Shown: positions 58,085 to 64,000 of the stretch, in pieces | Position numbering within the stretch: the first letter of the stretch is position 1 | Layout: each line of letters opens with the position of its first letter | NCBI RefSeq assembly: GCF_030272615.1 | Contig: NC_081409.1 | Coordinates: forward strand, 530,570,291 to 530,634,290 | Direction: 5' to 3' | Length of the DNA stretch: 64,000 bases | DNA from: Cryptomeria japonica | Lineage: Eukaryota > Streptophyta > Pinopsida > Cupressales > Cupressaceae | The notes under the pieces: model-generated | What the model was told of the DNA's origin: nothing | Seen by the model: only the letters and a program-made list of their open reading frames with translations | The model's database searches: none | Made by a program: the position numbers and the translations under genes

Positions 58085-59700
58085 CTCATGATGAGAAGAA
58101 AAGAGAGGCATGGATATCACACTCTAGTTGTGTTTTCCTAGGTGATCCATGAGAAGAAGAGCAATAGAATACATGGATGTTACATTATAGTTGTATTTCT
58201 AGGTGATCCATGTTGGGGAGGAGAATAGGAATAGTCTAGTTATGTTTTGCTAGTTCCAGTCATCTTGTTGTGTGCAACTATCTAGTTTTAGGTGTTAAGC
58301 ATCCTATATAAGAGTTTGTTTTCTCTGGTTTTGAGCATGCAACAACCTGTGTAAGACATGAAACTAAAATGAAAATGTGTGTCTAGTATTGAGAACATCT
58401 CATGTAAGAGTTTGTTTTCTCTAGTTTTGAGAATGTATAACCTTGTGTAAGACAAACATATGTCTAGTTTCAAGGACATCACATGTAAGAGTTTTTTTTC
58501 TTTGGTTTTGAGAATGTGCAGCCCATATAAGACATATATAAATGTTGTGTCTTGTTTCGGGCATGAAGCATCTCATGTAAGAGTTTGTTTTCTCTAGTTT
58601 CAAGAATGAACACCCCATTCAAGACATGAAAAATATAGTACAATATGGTACAAAGAGGGTGATATGCCTTGCTCTCATCCCCCGCCCCCCACCCCCAAGA
58701 TGTCAACATACTATGTTGATGTCTTAAGGAAGTTAGAAACAAGGATACACCTTTAACACCAAGGAGACATCCTTTCATCAACAATGTGCATAATTCCAAG
58801 CCAAAGAGGTTTAACTCTTACAAGAAACGATAGGATAGTTGAAAAAGAGACATCTTGAAACAAGTTTAAAGAGAATCCTTGGAGGAGAAGATATATTCGC
58901 TCAAAAGAAATCTACCTCCAAGAGGAGTTTCTTTGAACAAGCATAACATCTTCTACCAAAAGAAAGGAAGGGAAACAATAATTCCTACCTTCCTCCTATT
59001 GCTAGGTGAAATGGATTCTTGATTAAGGATGACACACTTTTGACCCAAAGTGAGGGGTATGTTTCTAATAGATATACATTTCCAGTTGTAAAATAGGTTG
59101 TATTCAAGGATACACACCTCTTATCATAAGAGAGGAAACTTGAGCAAACAAAAACTTCACACCAGGAATGACGTTAAATCATAAGCCAACACCACTCAAC
59201 TTTGGAAAGTTGGATCCTTAGAAAGGATAGGAAAGATCAATGCCCCCCAAGTGTAGGGAAAATGAGAATAATTACAAAACCTCTAAGGAGAGATCATACA
59301 TAAGTAAATGCACAATGTACTCACATGAAGGAATATTCAATGCAAGAAAAGACATCAAGATATGCAAAATGCAACTCTAAAGAAGAGGTATTCTTCACAA
59401 AAGGGAGGATTAAGATGATCACACACCCCCTAAGGAGATACTATCCATAAGATACATACCATTTCAAGAAAGAAAGGACAAGGTATGAAAAAATGCATGC
59501 CCTAAAGAAAATAGTGAAACCTTAGATATAGAGAAAAGATAGGATAATATTATTTCCCCCCAAGCATAGAGGCAATATTGAATTATGTTGCTGCCCCAAG
59601 ATGATTGTAATTTGAAAAGAACCACCTCTTATGACAAAGAACCCCCAATGAAGTTAACTACTCATGTCATAGGGTGAGGAAAAAAATGAGAAGGCACACA
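58085..59700 (-). repeat. K-family repeat, inverted copy 2
   Basis: The reverse complement matches 32750-33780 and about 63000-63900 (shared GACATC next to a G-rich run; CTCCTTGGTG; ATCCTTG). Four spaced copies of a CATGTAAGAGTTTGTTTTCT-like unit lie at about 58300-58590. The chance ORFs here come from those tandem units. Confidence 0.4.
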
Positions 59701-60000
59701 TATGTTATGGGGGAGAACTAAGATGAGAGGTCATCCCATCATCATCTAATGATATGAGCTTTAACAAGTTGTCAAATTCGATTCCCCAAGTAATGATACT
59801 CATTGGTAGAATGGCCATGTATTTAATGATACTTAAAAAGAAGGATTGTCAAGATGTTTCTTACAATTATTTCTTTGATTTTTCAAAGGTAGAGTAATTA
59901 AGTTGGTTTTAAGGAGTTCATATAAAATATCCTCTTGTTGTGATCAAAAGTCAAGAATAGATGTAGCAATTAGTAGGAGAAGATTGTTGTCATATTTTGA
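59700..60000 (-). pseudogene. Relic of a gag zinc-knuckle region, minus strand
   Basis: On the minus strand, words like ELLKTNLITLPLKNQ and, in another frame, KYH-x-IHGHSTNEY-HYLGNRI can be read, resembling Tat-group gag before and at the zinc knuckle. Frameshifts and stops are many; the first cysteine is lost. Confidence 0.4.
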
Positions 60001-60152
60001 AGGGTCGAAGGGATAAATGGATGAAGAAGGAATATCCCTTGTAGGGATATTTTCCTTTCTATCATCATTATTTGCATCCTTTTAGATAGGTTGGGAAGGA
60101 AGGTCCTTATCATCTAAGGCTTCATCTTTTCTTAGTGTTATGAGGAGATAGA

Positions 60153-60790
60153 TTATAAAAAATGAATAATATCATCTTCCCTACAAATATGTTGATAGTT
60201 AAGATAAGATTTCAGAGGATCTAGATGAATTGGTAAACCAAAATTTTGAGCTTGAACTCCTTGCACTAAAGTATCCTTATGAGAAGAGGATTGCATCATG
60301 TTTCTCTTCAATGTTTCTTCTCCATTAAAGAGATTATTGATAGGAGTATCAACTCTTTCCTCATGAAAAAAATATATTTTAGGAGTACAAAAACTAATTA
60401 ATGTTTCATCTCTAGATGAACTACCATGTATGGAGGCTAAGGTAACATTAAGGAAGGTTTTTATGATACCATCCTCTTCCACTAGGATATATTTATGAGA
60501 GAAATTTTAGGAGAAAGATCAACATCATTCTTCAAAACTTTCCCTTTAGGAGAGATAGTTTTAAAATAAGTGTTAATAATCTATTCTTACATTAGAATGT
60601 CCTCATGGGAAGGAGAATCCTTAGGAGAGGGTAAATTAAAATTATGTATCAAAGAAAAAAATGAGCTATCATCATATGCACAAAAGGGAAAATTATTGAG
60701 ATCTTGAAACACTTGAAATTGATTTAGCAAAGCAAGATAACAACTACATTTATTCAATGTGCTTAAGAAATGTTCACCAATTGTATGCAA
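60153..60790 (-). pseudogene. Hypothetical degenerate coding stretch, minus strand
   Basis: Two open pieces (60790-60587 and 60482-60153) separated by stops. I do not recognise the product. It lies upstream of the gag relic in the same orientation, so it may be the N-terminal part of the same gag; this is a guess. Confidence 0.25.
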
Positions 60791-61011
60791 TGGATAAATT
60801 AAAAATCAAATTTGAGAACAAAATAAATTTATGCAACCCACAAAGCAATTTAACCAAAATAAATTAGGGTTTTTTATGAATTAAACCGCTAAATTTATAT
60901 ATGTAATTGAAAATATAAGCTATGAGTGTAAAATTAAAATTCTTACAAATCACATTTGAGAACACAAATTAGAAATAATGTTGTAAGGAGTTGGTTTCAA
61001 AAAAATGTGAT

Positions 61012-61250
61012 GGTTGAAAAATTAGGGTTAGGGTTAAATTAAGATAACAAAACCACTAAATGGCCTAATTAAGGTCATTACATTAGGGAGATTAATCTAA
61101 TAGATCTATCCTTGAAAGACTAAGATTTTGATTAGATTCCTAGTTCCTTGGATAGGGGCTTTCTCCTTGAATTGAATTGAATTGAATTGGATTTTTGACA
61201 ATTAGGGTAAAATAGGTTATTAGTGAAGTGATCTAGCAAAAACAATGAGC
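61012..61250 (+). repeat. H-family LTR, copy d (first 240 bp)
   Basis: TGTGATGGTTGAAAAA start, matching 33782-34025 in the same orientation, including a GAATT run. Similarity is lost at about 61250. Confidence 0.5.
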
Positions 61251-62337
61251 TATAGATGTCATACGGAGACACCAACCCAAATCTAGGAAAAATAAGATGA
61301 CATATCTATCAAATGCTTCATCAGAATGTTCTCAATTCTATTTGACTCGATTGAAGTCATCCATTTCACACCAATCTTCTTGATTCCATCCATGTTGTAA
61401 ACCAATTTTAGCAAATTAGACTCATCATTTGAATCTCCAGCTTCCTGCTCTACAAAGGGGATTCTGGATCATCAATTACCACAACATCTTCTACCTTGAT
61501 TCTCTTTGGCTTTGAAATACTAATAGGAATAGACTGTTTCCTTTTCTTCTTTTGAGAAGATGAATCTTCAGAACCAAAAGAGAAAGATATAGAAATCGGG
61601 CCAACACTCCACATGTCCACAAATGATTTGAAATAGACATTGCAAACATCCTCTTTGTTAGCCAAACTATTCAAATATCTAAATATTTGTCTTTTTCTTC
61701 TCTTTTCTATCTTCTACTACTACACATGTATATGTATATATATACTAGAGGGAACAAATACAAAATTGTGTGTCACCCAAGCCCAACACATTATCAATAT
61801 GCTCATGTCGGCCTCTGCAAGACTTCTATACACTTCCTTTACACATTCTCATTGCCAATGCATACACTGAGATTTGTGAAATGGGGCAAGGTCATCTATA
61901 CCCAAGAATATAGACCCATTATCACAAAATCAAGCTCAATATCTCCAAAATGTAGATTCCATGCGTACCGTGAAAATCGCAACACAAAACTTGAAGAGAT
62001 ACTTTTGAAAATTACCAAAGAAGCTAACATCAAGACACATAACTGATACCAGGATCAATGAGAACACCTAACACTGGGATAATGAGAACTCCAAGAAACC
62101 TCAAGGATAGTCATCCAAAGTTGTCCATAAAATGCTACATAATGACTTCAAACCAAAACAAAAACACTAAACTACACATATTGACTACATACAATCCTCA
62201 TATATAATATCCACAACATCCATAACATCCGAACCAATTTTCAGACCACATACATTTTCTGGTCAAGACCGGATAGTTGGTTTGACATCAATGACAACAT
62301 TATTAACGTAAGTCTAACAATCTCCAACAAATTTAAA
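61251..62337 (-). repeat. Copia-type LTR fragment, minus strand (tentative)
   Basis: The minus strand from 62337 reads TGTTGGAGATTGTTAG and then GTCATTGATGTCAAACC, similar in plan to the start of the copia C LTR (GTCATTGATGTCAACACC). The lower boundary is not clear. A short minus-strand ORF at 61674-61450 has a basic KKKRKQ and a VVVIDD word; I do not recognise it and give it no name. Confidence 0.3.
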
Positions 62338-62399
62338 ACCTTGAAGTCTGCCCAATCTCACAAGATTCAAGAAATTATGTTGTTGTTTGATTATGATTG

Positions 62400-62810
62400 T
62401 AATTGAAGTTGTACCATTGAATATGACAAAGAGCCCCCAAATAAGGTAAACTATAAATATCCATAGTGAGGAGAAATATAATAGGGAAAAGGGAGTGCTA
62501 ATGTACTACCTTCAAATTTGGATTGAGAAAAAGAATGAGATCTAGTGTGATATGGATAAGAGATCTATCACATAAATCTTGAACAAATTCCTAAAAGGCT
62601 TTGCAATTACTAATAGAATGAGAATAACTATGATGAAAGAAGAAATACACACTTCCATATTTATTCTTATAATTATTGATAAATCTCACAAAAGGAAAGA
62701 TAACATTTTTATCATATTTAAGCCTCGAATAGATTCTTGTAGCTAATTTCATGTGCAATCATATTTGGGTAGAAACATAATAGCCTAGTTATTCTTGTCT
62801 CTACATTGGG
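62400..62810 (-). pseudogene. Second relic of a gag zinc-knuckle region, minus strand
   Basis: Around 62560-62660 the minus strand reads FHHSYSHSISNC followed by EFVQDLCDR, resembling the knuckle and the IIQDLIDRG segment of element B gag. It is heavily decayed. Confidence 0.4.
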
Positions 62811-63918
62811 GGGGCAAGAATAGTTTGTTCAATCATTCCCTTTTTCTTAAGGATCTACTTTCCCTTTATGGAGTTGTGTCTTTTATAGGGATCTGTTCTT
62901 GATTGTATCAATGTGTATCCCTATTCAGGATCTCCTCCCTATTATTGGAAAATAATCCCTGATAATAATTTTTTCCTTATTATAGAAGTGTGTCTTTATT
63001 AATGATATCTCTTTGATTTTTAAAGTATATCCCTTTTCTTAGCAATAGGAAAGTTGTAACCTTGGTATACTTCCATTTATTTTGAGTGAAGATTTCATCC
63101 TTATTAAATATCTCCACTTGAAGTGGATATATTCTCCTTATTTGTTAATCATGCATCCCTCAAAAGGATCCTTTTACAATTTTTGTAAGATATTTATTTT
63201 GGAAAAATCTCTTTCTTTCTTAAAAAGAGTTAAGCCTCTTTATCTTGGAGTGATGTATGTTATTTCTTAAAGGAAATTTCCTTGGTGATGAAGGTGTTAT
63301 CCTTGTATTTTCTTTCTACCTTAAGACCTTGACATAGGGCTATGTTGACATCTTAAGGGGGGCATATGTGTAGCCTCTTTATTTCTTCTTTACAATTCCA
63401 TGTTGTAGGATCTCCTCATTAACAATGTTCTTTGTTTGGTTGTCCTTATTCCATGTTGTAGAATTTCCTTATGAACAGTGTGCTTTGTTTAGTTATCCTT
63501 ATTGCACTGTCCCAGTAACACCTTCCTTGTAGTTGTTTGTCTTGTGATAAGAAAGCTTCATTTGGAAAAATCTTTTCTTTCAATTTATTTTTTGGTGGAT
63601 TCCCTTACATACAATGCTTATTTTGGTTATCCTAGTTGTTGTATTCTAGTTACACCCTCTTTGTTGTTGTTTTCCTCATGATAAGAAAGCTTCACTTAGA
63701 AAAATATTTCCTTTCAATTTGTACTGATCAATCACCTTACAATAAGAAAGCTTTTCATGGCACCCCTTTTATAGGATGATTTGAACTAGCATAACACAAC
63801 TTGATATACTATTTTGACTCTTCCAATCCACATGAATCACACAACTTGTTGTCCCATGCGAATCCATGCTTTCACGGATCACCTAGCATAACAAAACTTG
63901 CTAGACAATGGAATACAT

Positions 63919-63920
<2 letters not shown>
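62811..63920 (+). repeat. K-family repeat, copy 3
   Basis: It matches 32600-33781 in the same orientation. It contains a CTAGCA/TGCTAG hairpin with loop TAACAAAACT (63883-63904) and a decayed one at 63786. Confidence 0.45.
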
Positions 63921-63993
<73 letters not shown>

Positions 63994-63996
63994 CTC
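63920..63996. repeat. (CT)n and (CTAT)n microsatellite
   Basis: A long CT run followed by several CTAT units at the window end. Confidence 0.95.
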
Positions 63997-64000
63997 CCAT

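Noticed and set aside
61450-61674. Possible nuclear protein with KKKRKQ and VVVIDD words
   Set aside because: Only 74 codons within a probable retroelement LTR fragment, no homology recognised; not enough to call a gene.

Overview
The window looks like nuclear intergenic DNA of a seed plant with a large, repeat-filled genome. I lean towards a gymnosperm/conifer, but that is inference; the sequence shows only plant-lineage retroelements. It is AT-rich. I find no intact host gene, no rRNA or tRNA gene and no CRISPR array. Nearly everything is retrotransposon sequence of several ages, partly nested, and almost every coding frame carries nonsense codons.

Layout: (1) 1-~14830, element A, an old Ty3/gypsy element of the Tat group (gag, protease, G-patch, RT, RNase H, second archaeal-type RNase H, integrase) with its 3' LTR at 13694 and its 5' LTR outside the window. 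(2) 14842-23835, a patchwork: two ~1.45-kb direct repeats (R1, R2) bracket an LTR plus primer-binding site (F, 17403-18485) that is joined to a truncated minus-strand chromovirus-like element (D). (3) 23836-~29600, an Athila-like fragment (E) with integrase and an extra degenerate ORF where env-like ORFs sit. (4) ~29600-34500 and 57456-64000, diverged direct and inverted copies of two noncoding repeat families (H and K) with relics of gag on the minus strand. (5) 34501-57455, a Ty1/copia element (C) with both LTRs, inserted into an H-family LTR. (6) 37659-53924, a complete 16.3-kb Tat-group element (B) inserted into the integrase gene of C, with a perfect GAAGC target duplication. By eye the LTR pairs differ by about 6% (C) and about 1.7% (B), which agrees with the nesting order H, then C, then B.

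The most interesting content is shared by elements A and B. Each carries, downstream of pol and on the opposite strand, a plant-mobile-domain (PMD) gene of about 640-670 codons with the same two-exon structure: a tiny first exon of 22-25 codons, a GTAAGT donor, and one phase-0 intron (825 bp in B, 466 bp in A). In B the intron holds an array of eight hairpins with a near-constant 15-nt loop and stems that change in compensating pairs. In A a comparable array with a different constant 14-nt loop lies between the PMD gene and the 3' LTR. A second hairpin type with an A4 bulge recurs after pol and once inside the pol coding region in both elements. A third hairpin in both holds the start of the polypurine tract. 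Across these stems the imperfect pairs are G-U on the plus strand, so the folding RNA is probably the retroelement's own genomic RNA rather than the PMD transcript.

Nonsense codons in the PMD frames are, on my reading, all TAG or TGA and never TAA, with no frameshifts over about 1.9 kb. This fits C-to-T decay at methylated CAG/CGA sites. All coordinates and counts come from manual reading.
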